Below, one piece after another: positions 54,431-64,000 of a DNA stretch of 64,000 bases (positions are counted from its first letter, which is position 1; every line of letters starts with the position of its first letter). The stretch lies in NCBI GenBank assembly GCA_039619475.1, contig CM077116.1, positions 370,478,294-370,542,293 on the forward strand. The letters run 5' to 3'. This stretch comes from Icerya purchasi (taxonomy: Eukaryota > Arthropoda > Insecta > Hemiptera > Monophlebidae). The notes beneath the pieces are model-generated. The model ran no database searches. It had not been told where the DNA came from and was given only the letters and a program-made list of their open reading frames with translations. A program made the position numbers and the translations under genes.

Positions 54431-55820
54431 AAGAAGAAGATAGATTTATAGTAATAGAACATTGAAACAGTTAACCTTTTCGATAAAAGATTTTTTTTAA
54501 ATCTCCAGGTTTTGGCACACAGTTTCGGAAGTTAACAAGAACACCTTTTCAGACTGCTGTGAAACTTGCACCAATTGGAAAAGAGATGTTCCGTCGCTAT
54601 TTCATAGCTAATTAGAAAGCGTTAATTAAAAAAATAAGATTTTTCTTGCAATTTCTTATTCGTTATATTCAGACACGAGTAAAAAGTGTCGCCAAAATTG
54701 TGTTTTTTTCTGTTTCGTTATTTTTTATTTTTTTGGGGGGGAGGGGGGTTCAAGACATCAACAACGAAGAACGCTACCATCAAATTTTTGAACGATTGGA
54801 AATAGAACACATAAAGGGATCCAATAAGGGAAGTAGAAATGTCATAAGAAAGACCCAGAGAAAGGAAAGACTTTCAGCGGAATGAGCCAAACTTTCAAAA
54901 AGAACATGATTGCAATCACCAATGAAGGGATTGTATGTAATGTGCAGTAAAGAAATACTAACAAATACCGCCAAACGTGCGATTAGACCAAATACATACA
55001 TACGTATATTTATATATATATATACACATATAACGCATGACAAATATCTACCGCGACTCCCATAAGTTAAGTCCTTGTTCGATTATGCCATTTTGTCGCA
55101 CATTTAAACAACTGGTCGCTCTTGTTCCAGTATCATTTTGAAACGAACCGCTAATATTGATATTGCTTCTTTCATTAAAACGTCCTTGTTCCGGAGCAGC
55201 GTGATTTTGATACAAATGTCGCTTATCAAAATAACGGGAATTTTGTCAGAACCGTTTGAAACGATTCAAAATACAAATTTTTATATTTATATTTTAGAAA
55301 ATTTAAGAAAAAACAAAAACAAAAATGAAATACTTCAACTTTTGCATGTGTTCAAGTCAATACAAAAAAGTAATTTTACATAAAATAATTTGTTTTTACA
55401 AAAATTACGTTTTATGTGAGCGGTTTCGGGCACGATCGAAATATATGTTCGTGCAATCTACAAGAATTCTTCCAGGGGCAGTGCTATTATGTCGGCTTGA
55501 GTACAATTTTCAGGCACTATGAACGGTTACTCTGATCCAACGTAGATCAAAAAACAATTAAAATTCCATCGGAGTGAGTTTTTCAGCAACCACATCAGGT
55601 CTACTCAAATTGTATTACCCGAGATTGTCGTACTACACGAATTCGTCTTTAAAATCGCTAAACTGCCTTTACAATCTTCCTCAACTTCGATACTTATCAT
55701 CATCATTACTAAATAATATTTAACAATTCAGCGTTTAAAAACATATTGCCGTATTCATATCAATATAATATACCAAAAAACACACAGATGGGACCCCATG
55801 TTTTACTAGGGGAACGTATT
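54431..55820. other. Spacer, no gene seen
   Basis: AT-rich DNA with a G-run at 54735-54748 and a short TA tract at 55009-55023. No gene seen. Confidence 0.4.
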
Positions 55821-55824
55821 GCGC

Positions 55825-56275
55825 CTACATTGTAATAAACGGGTGTTTGTTTTTTTAAAGTCGAAAGAATATTTTTGATTTCACTAATATATTAAACTTA
55901 TTTACTTTTATTTTTTCATTCGATTAGTGTTGAATAAATATACTTTGGAATTAAAACAAATTCTAAGCACATTTTATGATCAAATCATTACTAGAAGTCA
56001 AATTAGATTAAAGCAGAAAAGATTGTTCTAAAGAAAAGTTTAGAAAAAAGTTTACTTTTTTACTTTCTTCTAGAAAAATCGTTTCTGCTTTAAAATATTT
56101 CCGTTCTAATTTTACTTTTATTAATGATTTTGATCATAAAATGTATTTAGAATTTGTTTTAATTCCAGAAGTTCATTCAACAATAATCAAATAAAAAATA
56201 AAAGTAACCAACGAATTCCCCTCGACATTCAAAACAAACACCTGCCTATTATAATGCCGTTGGCGAACTGTAGCT
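55825..56275. repeat. Foldback repeat family F, copy 2
   Basis: Arms meet near 56050. Left arm: AACGGGTGTTTG, TTTACTTTTATTTTTTCATT, CGATTAGTGTTGAA, CATTTTATGATCAAATCATT; right arm: their complements, ending ACACCTGCCTATTATAATGC and CGAACTGTAG. These match copy 1 (19674-20132), and homology goes on a little past the hairpin (TAGCTTTTGGTGGAATG against TGGCTTTTGGTGCAATT). No reading frame is shared. Confidence 0.8.
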
Positions 56276-56640
56276 TTTGGTGGAATGCTGCCGGCAACAA
56301 AACGTGTAGTCGTGAACTGTGGTAAACAAACACAACCCATATATATACATACATACATACATATATATATTTACACACAAATAAATGTTCACACTAGATA
56401 TTAGTTTTCAATACCATTTCCTTATTCAAACTGTTTATTAAAAAAAAATGAAAATAAACTTACTTTTTTATGCAATTCATTTTAAAACAAATATTTATAC
56501 AATATCTTTATTTTTTAAGGGCAAATATTTAATTTTCTTTCTTTTTGAAGGTTCAAAGACCAGCTCTCGAATAATTAATGTATTAAATGAAATGGGTGTT
56601 ATTAGTTTGATTTTTCGGTTTTTAATATGTCTCTGTTTAT
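56276..56640. other. Spacer, no gene seen
   Basis: Contains a short CATA tract near 56345-56365. No gene seen. Confidence 0.4.
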
Positions 56641-57160
56641 GTTTAAAGCTCTCTCTGTATGATCACTTTTAATAGCACTATAGCATGACTAGTGCCCTTA
56701 TTCGCTATGAAACCAAATTGTGTTTTACTCGGGGTTCTATCTATTCTATGTTGCAGTTCATGGTTTATGATTGTCAGTAAGCATTTTAACGCATGGCTCG
56801 TCAGAGCAATTGTTCGGTGTTCTGAACAGTTTTTTATATTATTCTTTTTTGGTTTTTTAAAATCTTCTGGGAACCTACCTTCGTAACATATTTTATCGAA
56901 AAGATGTAGTAGGAGTGTTCTGTGGTTTTCCGGAATGTGTTTAATAAAATCTACTGAAATTTTATCAACTCCGGTCGCTTTTCCCTTTCTTGCCTGTTTA
57001 ATTTTGCTCGGTCTAATTCACACTTTTCAATAGCCGGGGGCCTTAATCTTAACCTCATTTTTTTCTGGTCTATTTACATCTTCATATAAATGAGCTATAT
57101 AATAATCCATCCAGGTCCTCTCGATTTCTTTTTTACCGATACAATCCAATCCTTTATTTG
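56640..57160 (-). pseudogene. RTE-like LINE, inverted 5' RT segment
   Basis: On the minus strand an open stretch reads KQARKGKATGVDKISVDFIK, IPENHRTLLLHLFDKICYEG, RFPEDFKK, NCSEHRTIALTSHALKCLLT, TQFGFIANKGTSHAIVL. These are the motif 0-2 region of an RTE-like RT (KATGVDxIS, FPEDFK, RTIALTSHxxK, QFGFxxxKGT). The following RT motifs are not on this strand; they occur on the plus strand from 57196, so the element's front part is inverted relative to its back part. Confidence 0.8.
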
Positions 57161-57195
57161 TTTTTTACCCTTGTTATACTTGGTTTTCTTTTTTC

Positions 57196-58060
57196 GTGAT
57201 ATCGATCGTAATTAACATACAACTTATAAAGCATTTATATTGGGATCAGAGGGCAAATATGAAGATAGGAAGTGAATACGCCGAAAAATACTATGGTATT
57301 AAAAAAGGAGTCAGACAAGGATGTCCGCTGTCTCCTAGGCTTTTCGATGTATATGCGGAGGAAATAATGAAATCCTCGAAATTAAAAATGGGCAATTAAT
57401 AAATAACACTTCATACGCGGATGATAAAACACTAATAGCCGAAACAACCGAACAAATGCAAAGAATACTCGACAACATAAATAAAGAAAGAAAAAAGTAT
57501 AATATGAAATACAAATAAAACGATAATAATGAAGTGCTCCCGGTCAAAAATCGCAGAGACACAAATGCAAATAGAGGGCCAGCGACTAAAATATGTTAAA
57601 AAGTATAGATACTTAGGTGTACTGATAACTGAAGATGGACGTGACGATATAGAAATAAAATCCAGAATAGCATTTGCCAGACAGACTTTTGAGAATTTAG
57701 AGAAAATAATAAGAAAGAAGAAAATTAATATAAACATGAAAAAACGAATATTACGGTGCTATATGTGGTCCGTAATGCAATATTCTGCTGAAACCTGGGG
57801 ATAATAAGTGCAGATTGTAAAAAAAAGAATTGAAGCCGTTTAAATGTGGGCATACAGACGTATGCTAAAAATCCCGTAGACGGATTTCACAACAAACGGT
57901 CAGGTGATGAATAAAGTAGATAAGCTGCAATTATATGACACGATATAAGAAGAAGAAAAATTGCATACATTGCACACAAAATTAGAGAAGAATGCTTATT
58001 CAATCTGGTCACACAGGGGAAAGTTAAATGAAAAGCTCTGGACGCGTTGTAAACCTCTTC
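57196..58060 (+). pseudogene. RTE-like LINE, RT middle and C terminus
   Basis: The plus strand gives LIKHLYWDQRANMKIGSEYA, KKGVRQGCPLSPRLFDVYAE, a frame change near 57395, NNTSYADDKTLIAETTEQMQ (catalytic DD), another change near 57520, VKKYRYLGVLITEDGRDDIE, IAFARQTFENLEKII, KRILRCYMWSVMQYSAETWG, two stops, then decayed RRMLKIP. This continues the RT motifs found inverted at 56640-57160, with a gap where the first catalytic Asp should be. It is dead. Confidence 0.85.
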
Positions 58061-59770
58061 ACATTACGATAAATGTTGAATATAGTTACGAATTGTTCAA
58101 CTAAGATAAAACGGAGTAGTGTTAAAACGAGATTCTTCGAACCGTTTGCACCGAACTTAATTAATCTTTCTTTAGCGACGTTCGTTATCGCTGATTATTA
58201 GTTCCTGTATCTTTTATTATAATTTGCCAGTAATAAACATCAGTTGAATATTTTTCGATAATATGAGATCCAATGTGGGACCAAAAAAAAAAAAGGTATA
58301 AATAAACGGTTTTTGTTTTTATTATTAATCGATAATAATTTTTGATAAAATTGCTCAAAAGTGTCACTCATCTTACCTAGTTACATGATTTACCAATTTA
58401 ATTAGTTTTCCTAAAAATAATCCCTAAGAGATTTACAAAATTACATTACAACACAAACCAAATTTAATTAGGTGTTCGTTAGAACGAAGCCTAATAAAAC
58501 GAGAAGTGTTAGAAAAAGCTTCATTCGAAAAAATGCCATTACCGGGGTTGTGAATAAAAAAAAAAAAAAAAAGGAAAAGAAAGTTCAAAATGAAGAAAAA
58601 CAAAATAGGCTCGAACCGGAAAGAGAACGCCTACCATAGTTAGCGTTGAAAAGGCCTAAATGTAATTTCTGTTTACAACATAAGTTGCCAAAAAATCACG
58701 TTTGTTTACGAGGAGCGTTGCTTTATCTAACCGTGTTATCTTCACTGGTCGCGCCAATGCAAAAATTAGCGAAAAATTCGTGAAAAATTTTACAAAATTC
58801 CAGAAAAGCAGCCTTATAATGTACATATATAAGAAGGGGGCTCCCTGAGCACTTTGCAGTCCTTTCCGTCCAACATCTCCAGTTGGAAAGCGAGCGCCGG
58901 TCAGAAAAATAAGTATATGGAATTTCTAATTTCGCCAGGAGTAGTCCGCCTTAGACGTTTCTCGAAGACGAAGATTTAAGACATATTCTTCGGAAAACCG
59001 AAAAAAATTATTCAGTTATCATGACGCAGTTGGTCAGGCGATGGTGTTTCGTTTGGGTAAGGATAAAAACAAAAAATGAGAAACGAACTACATTACCAAT
59101 CGAGTTAACGCGATTGTTTAAGCAATTCAAATAACGCGACCGCTTAAACTGTCGTCCCCATGACTCCCAAGAAAAAACATTACCGAAAATAAAAGATAAC
59201 CTCCGCCACTATTGCAAAGCACCGTGAACAACCTGTCATAATTGTAATTATTTTACGATGTTTGGCGAGGCCCATCGCGCTTCCTTGTCGATATTGTTAT
59301 CTGCTTGCGCTTACGATGCTTTCCGGCTATACAGTAAATTAGTATCCATTGAAGTTAATAATATACGCAACAGAGGAAAGAAATACGTTCTCTCTATATT
59401 CCACAAACGTAACAAGCAAAACAAGCAAAACAGATCATCGGCTTAGAAAGCAAACTGTAAACGTTTTAATAGTTCGTTAAGCAGCGATAGAGTCTGTTAT
59501 AAAAGTGATTTAACTCTCGAGAATATCGTCGGCATTTGTTCTTTACGCTGTACGATATAGTGGCCGCCGCTGGGGCTGCATAAATAACAGGAACAGCGCA
59601 TTGCCCCTTTTTTTTAGAATTTTAGACGTTTCGAGAAATTATAAATTACCTTTATTACGGAAGAAAACGAATTTTCGGTTACAAACATAAAACAAATCTC
59701 TATTATTAATAAACAAAAATAAGGTATTTATTAATTTTCTATCGCTAAATTAAAATAGTGAATCTATTTT
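58061..59770. other. Spacer, no gene seen
   Basis: AT-rich with A-runs at 58281-58292 and 58556-58572, and a less AT-rich stretch at 58840-59600. No domain seen. Confidence 0.4.
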
Positions 59771-59774
59771 TATA

Positions 59775-59900
59775 TTTGGTTTTCATTGAGTAGTGTACTC
59801 TGTACCGTTGGCCGATGACATGAAACGTTTCTAAAATAAAGTATTTACTATTTTCATTTATCGATAAAAAATTAATACTTATTTTTCTTTTTTAATAGAG
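59775..59900 (+). repeat. Diverged copy of the hammerhead-like repeat
   Basis: ATTGAGTAGTGTACTCTGTA, TTGGCCGATGACATGAAACG, TTTCTAAAATAAAGTATTTA and AATTAATACTTATTTTTC line up with 45732-45845. The core is CCGATGA and stem II is lost, so it cannot be a ribozyme; stem I could still pair as TTGG with CTAA. Confidence 0.5.
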
Positions 59901-61600
59901 ATTTTCTATTTATAAATATTAACAAACAGGTTTGGATTTTTCTAGATTTAAATTTTCCGTTATCAATTTATACGTTCATATAGATTTCGTATAATTAGCC
60001 GAAATGCTGAAAAAGTTATTGCAACAACAGAATATATTATTCTTTCGAATATATTTGCTTCGTTGAAACGCGTGCTTCAAGTAGGCATTTAATTTTATCA
60101 TTAATTAGTAGAGTAAACTGAATACTATTCACAAAATGTTTGCTTTTTTTTTTTTTTTTGTTTTTTTTTGGTATCGATTTATTGCCAACTTAACCGATGA
60201 ATAGTTTTTAGTTAACGATTCAAATTCGAAAGTAACCATAAAGTGTATTGGTTATTTTTCACACGCTATCACGCTATGCTCATTTCAATCCAATGCCGGA
60301 TGTGTAGGCGCTGCTCCTCCCTGGTTAGATAAGTTGGCCTAATCCGCGCCGTACTGGCGCCGGGGAAATTGGGAGATGCATTTTATACCTGCTGTCAGGT
60401 TTTCATGGCAAATATTCAAAACGCGACTGTATGTATAATAAATGTTTAATTTTTACCGATATACAAATGCGGTCCTCCTATGTGCATCTGGCTACTATAC
60501 GGTAGTATTCGCATTTGCCATTGCCTTCCCTACGTTATTATTTTACATTGATTTTTAAAATTTCCGTATTCAACCAAATGCTGTGCTATCGCTATTCTCG
60601 TTACTTTTAGCAACAGATAAATACGATTTTCTACAGCACTAGTACAATGAAAATCCTAAAGAAATAGATACGCATAATATGTAATAATAATACGCGTACT
60701 TATTTTTATTACAACTATACCTCTCTTATATAAATATAAATATAATATTTCTCATGTTTATATAATATCATATATCATTTAAAATATAAGTAACGATGAT
60801 AAACTTATAATTGTTAAGATTCATTTTTCCGATTCAGTGTGCTCACAGTCTGCCAGTCGGTTAATTTTCGTTAAACTAACGTAGATAAGAAAATTATGAT
60901 TTAATTGTTTTAAAAAAAAATTAATCGCGTTTCATCCATTTTATTTTCCGTTTTTTTTTTTTGTTTTCTTTTATTTTTTTTAATTCGAAAGATGACCTGC
61001 TGAAGTTTTAATGAGTAAAGTTTGAAATTGTCAACATTTTCGTTACCGAATACGTTTTAATTATACAGCGGTCCCTTAATGCATTTGTCGAATGGCGATC
61101 TTTCAAAGCATCTCGTTTAAGGAAGGGGAGCAGGGAGAGCTTGGTGGTATTTTGTACTCTACCGCCATTCTCTATACTTAAAAGCGATTTTGAAACGCGG
61201 ACACGAAAAGTCCTGGCAGACACTGTAATTTTCCGATTCACCTTGACACACCGCTTAAAGCGGCTTTCACACTTCGATACATTCACGTAATTAACCGAAA
61301 TTCAATTAAAATTTCCGTTAAAAAAAAAATCGAAATTTCAGTCGCGGTAATCATCTTACACTCGATTAAGAATTAACATAGTGATTCTTCATCGAAGTCA
61401 TTCCGATTAAAAATTACAAGTTTTAAAATCGAAATTAAGAATTTAGTCTTCGCCCTAGCTCGCTTAATAGCCCAATCAATACCATATGTGATGGTCTTCG
61501 TGTATACTTTAACGCGTTAGTACTGTCACGAATCTTATGTGGAACATCGATGTGAAGGGGATAACCAAAAAGATAAGTAATCAGCAAAAGAGATGCTTAA
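59901..61600. other. Spacer, no gene seen
   Basis: AT-rich apart from 60290-60420 and 61020-61290. A 92-codon minus-strand frame at 61008-61286 has no recognised domain. Confidence 0.4.
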
Positions 61601-61619
61601 AGATAATAATCCTTAAAAA

Positions 61620-62185
61620 AGATCAGGTTAGTAGTAACATCAGCTGGAGGGAGGAGAAAAAATAAATGTCCCCAAAGATGTTGTATTATTATCATCACCG
61701 ACTGCTTGAGTATAAGACTGATGATACTCCATTATCTTCAACGAAAAAAGGTAGAACAGCTGGGAGTATCATAGGGAGGTGTACTATACTCGACCGAAAG
61801 GTATAAATAGCACAAGAAAGACAACACTGCTGAGGCGGTATTAATTAAATTGCTAGTACGAATTCAAGATTTAATGAACACAGAGATGGAATTTGGACAC
61901 TAATAAAGTAGTGGCTGGTTGATGGCACACAAATGAGTGACAGTAAATTAGTACTTAATTGTATATGGTCACAAATGATGAAGAATCGATCGTATGTGCG
62001 TGTATATAATTAAGACATCTGGTCTGTCAAGTGTAATAATACGGATATGTGTCCTGTTTATAATGTAAATTAAGTATTAAGAAGTATAAACAACTTTATT
62101 TGCGAATAAACGATGATAAGAGTGTTGGGCACCCACAGACATGCCTTGTGGAACCCGCGAATTATTTTACAAAAAAGAAAATAAA
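61620..62185 (+). mobile_element. Family B LINE, 3' fragment
   Basis: AGATGTTGTATTATTATCAT after CTGGAGGGAGGAG resembles the WWKxNNxMSPxMYYYR-coding stretch of the 41-kb copy. The 3' end is surer: ATAAACGATGATAAGAGTGT, then the family hairpin (62127-62155, with its inner stem shortened) and an A-rich tail to about 62190. The coding part is too decayed to translate. Confidence 0.6.
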
Positions 62186-62274
62186 AAATTTATATAACTC
62201 TTTCAAAACTGAATTTTTACCTTTCAATGAAATATATGTAGTACACAAAATTGAAACTGAATAATTTTCATTTA

Positions 62275-62874
62275 CAGTAGAGTCTCGCTAATCCGGACTT
62301 GTCGGGAATTGGACCTGCCTGGTTCACCGAAAATACGGATTAAACGGAATCAACTTTAAAATGCGTCAGCAACAAGTTTTATAGGTAAAAAAAAAAAAAA
62401 AGAAGTAATCTTGATGATTAATAATTAACGTTTTTCTCATTTTAAAGTATGTATGTACACTTAAGAAAGTTATTTGCATATAGAACAATGTATAATCGCT
62501 CGTTAAATACAATAGCGTCATAACTCACAAAAAATAGCGAATTTGAGTTATGTGTATTACAGTTGGAATGCATTTTATGAGTACAATTAGAGGTTAGAAC
62601 GGCCCATATTTGTAAATAAGAAACTCGAAAAAATTAGCACCGCTCTTGGAATACCGTTCAAATTATAGTAAATTTAAATGTTAATTTAAGTTTTCTGCGA
62701 AATAGCGTTTTTCGAGTTATGACGTTATTGCTTATTTAATGAGCGATATGTATGTAATTTACATCAGCCATGCGTCCCGGATGCCTGCGACTTTTTTTTT
62801 TTCATTTTTTTTTTTTTTTTTTCAATTCGTCCGGATTAACCAGATGTCCGGGGGGAATTAGCGAGACTCTACTG
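62275..62874. mobile_element. pogo/Tigger-type MITE, 600 bp
   Basis: The ends are an exact 18-bp inverted repeat, CAGTAGAGTCTCGCTAAT, at 62275-62292 and 62857-62874, flanked on both sides by TA (62273-62274, 62875-62876). CAGTA..., TA target duplication and an inner TAATCCGGAC repeated near both ends fit the pogo/Tigger branch of the Tc1/mariner superfamily. No transposase is encoded, so it would need one in trans. The centre is AT-rich. Confidence 0.88.
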
Positions 62875-62876
62875 TA

Positions 62877-63139
62877 CTTACATATCACGACCGTATTAGT
62901 TTATCGTTTTATAAATTATCGAATGTATTACCATATTTCAAAACATTCCACGTTTGTTTTTGTCCTGCTCGGTATTTAATTCAATGCTGTGCGATTACAA
63001 ATTTTTAAACCCGAAGCCGTATGCGATCGGCAAATTTAAATGTTATAACCGATAAAATTTTCCGAGCTTTTAATTACTATATGAAGCCGGTGCCGTGACA
63101 CCGAATGATAAAAATGTCCCCCTCCTACTTCCAGAAAAG
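62877..63139. other. Spacer, no gene seen
   Basis: Sequence right of the MITE, less AT-rich than most of the window. Confidence 0.4.
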
Positions 63140-63436
63140 TCAAGTCCGAAAATGATTAACGATTTCAAGAGGGAGAAAAAAAACAAATAAACACCGATTA
63201 AAACGGAAACGAAGCGAACCTCGCGTAACGCTGCTTCCCGAAATAGGGGTTTTAAGCAAGTACCGTATAACGGGATGTGGTGGATTACGAAAATGTTGTC
63301 GTCGGGCATTTATTATCGCAGCGGGATGTGTCCAAACGGAGTACATCATAACAGGTAAAAAAACAAAAACAAAAAAAACAACTAAAATTCGTTTTCTGCA
63401 ACACAACGAAATGACACGGAATGCGACATTACGCAT
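63140..63436 (-). CDS. Uncharacterised 98-codon frame with a membrane segment
   Basis: It reads MRNVAFRVISLCCRKRILVV, then a hydrophobic run FFVFVFLPVMMYSVW and a basic, polar region. A short basic tail, one membrane helix and a luminal part would be the layout of a type II membrane protein's first exon, but no family is recognised and a possible splice acceptor (TTGTGTTGCAG) lies inside it. Other frames are open here too. Likely chance or a partial exon. Confidence 0.15.
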   Translation of the reverse strand: MRNVAFRVISLCCRKRILVVFFVFVFLPVMMYSVWTHPAAIINARRQHFRNPPHPVIRYLLKTPISGSSVTRGSLRFRFNRCLFVFFLPLEIVNHFRT

Positions 63437-64000
63437 GACCGCTCATGCCTAACTAAACACGGCCACTTTTTTCAGACTTTAATAGATAAACGGTACGAAT
63501 TATTTCGATTATTCAGTCTGCGGACCGCCACGCGAAATGTAAACAAATATAATCGCCGGCAAATAATCGACAGAAATGTTTTATTTTTTTGGTTTGGTTT
63601 GGTGCTTTTTTTCTTTTTTTTCTTTTTTTAGTTTTACACGAAAAGCGTGTTTTCCCAGCAAACCTTATATTTTTAAGAGTGTAATTCGTATTCACCCTCG
63701 GCAGCTGTTGCTGCTTTTTAAAAGCAACAGGAAACGAACTCACACTTTCCTTACCATTGCTGGTGACTCACATATTTCCCAGCAGCGACTTCCCGGAGTC
63801 CATTTATTTCGACCGAAAGTCTGAAAACCACACGGAACGAACATTACACGTATTATATTTTGCGCGCCGCAAACAACTCCATTAGTGTAATTTAATCGGG
63901 AACCGAGTGATGGCAGGGTGCGTACGGAGGGAGAGAAAATACGCAGCAGACAAAGCGCGGATGAAAGAAGTAACAGGATAAAAGAATTTGAAAGAAATGC
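63437..64000. other. Spacer, no gene seen
   Basis: No repeat family was recognised at the right end; the last 200 bp are relatively rich in G and C. Confidence 0.4.

Noticed and set aside
1..64000. tRNA, rRNA or snRNA genes and CRISPR arrays
   Set aside because: Only tRNA-derived SINE heads were seen; no complete RNA gene or regular spacer array was found by eye.

Overview
This is eukaryotic, AT-rich DNA (about two-thirds A+T by eye) made almost entirely of retrotransposon debris, short non-autonomous repeats and unannotated spacer. No bacterial-style operons, RNA genes or CRISPR were seen. Jockey-type and I/LOA-type LINEs, RTE-like and Tc1 relics, tRNA-derived SINE copies and a pogo-type MITE point to an arthropod, most likely an insect; the order cannot be fixed. 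No host gene could be recognised. The best non-transposon reading frames are an uncharacterised 172-codon frame at 24509-25027 and a 98-codon frame at 63140-63436.

Layout. 0-5 kb: two 5'-truncated LINEs of one RT-RNase H family lie tail to tail (483-2846 plus, 3005-4944 minus), each with a readable target-site duplication (TSD). 6.4-7.8 kb: a diverged tandem array. 8.9-11.8 kb: a Jockey-type LINE on the minus strand, nearly complete over ORF2, with one homopolymer frameshift in the endonuclease and a 12-bp TSD. 13.3-16.3 kb: a short Jockey 3' copy with a 13-bp TSD, an RTE-like relic and a decayed Tc1 transposase. 17-26 kb: three foldback insertions, a cluster of inverted repeat units joined to (TA)n tracts, and SINE copies. 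30.4-33.1 kb: a nested locus where a minus Jockey copy (ORF1 end plus endonuclease, RT lost) split a plus-strand LINE called family B here. 34.6-35.5 kb: an RTE relic. 40.9-42.9 kb: a second, longer family B copy on the minus strand. 43-48.5 kb: small palindromes, SINE copies and a second cluster of the (TA)n-linked unit. 51.3-54.4 kb: two LINE relics head to head around an (AAT)n tract. 55.8-58.1 kb: a second copy of the 19.7-kb foldback family, then an RTE-like LINE with an inverted 5' part. 61.6-62.9 kb: a family B 3' end and a 600-bp pogo-type MITE.

How the parts relate. Nothing suggests a host pathway. The recurring themes are retrotransposition traces (A-tails, 5' truncation, TSDs, a 5' inversion), a long hairpin kept at the 3' end of four family B copies, an ORF1-stop/ORF2-start ATGA overlap in two Jockey copies, and long-armed foldbacks, two of which carry 13-bp direct repeats as LINE or Penelope insertions would. 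One foldback and two other loci carry a hammerhead-ribozyme-like core. These foldbacks and the (TA)n-linked inverted unit are the best candidates for undescribed elements. Family names come from motifs read by eye; no database search was possible.
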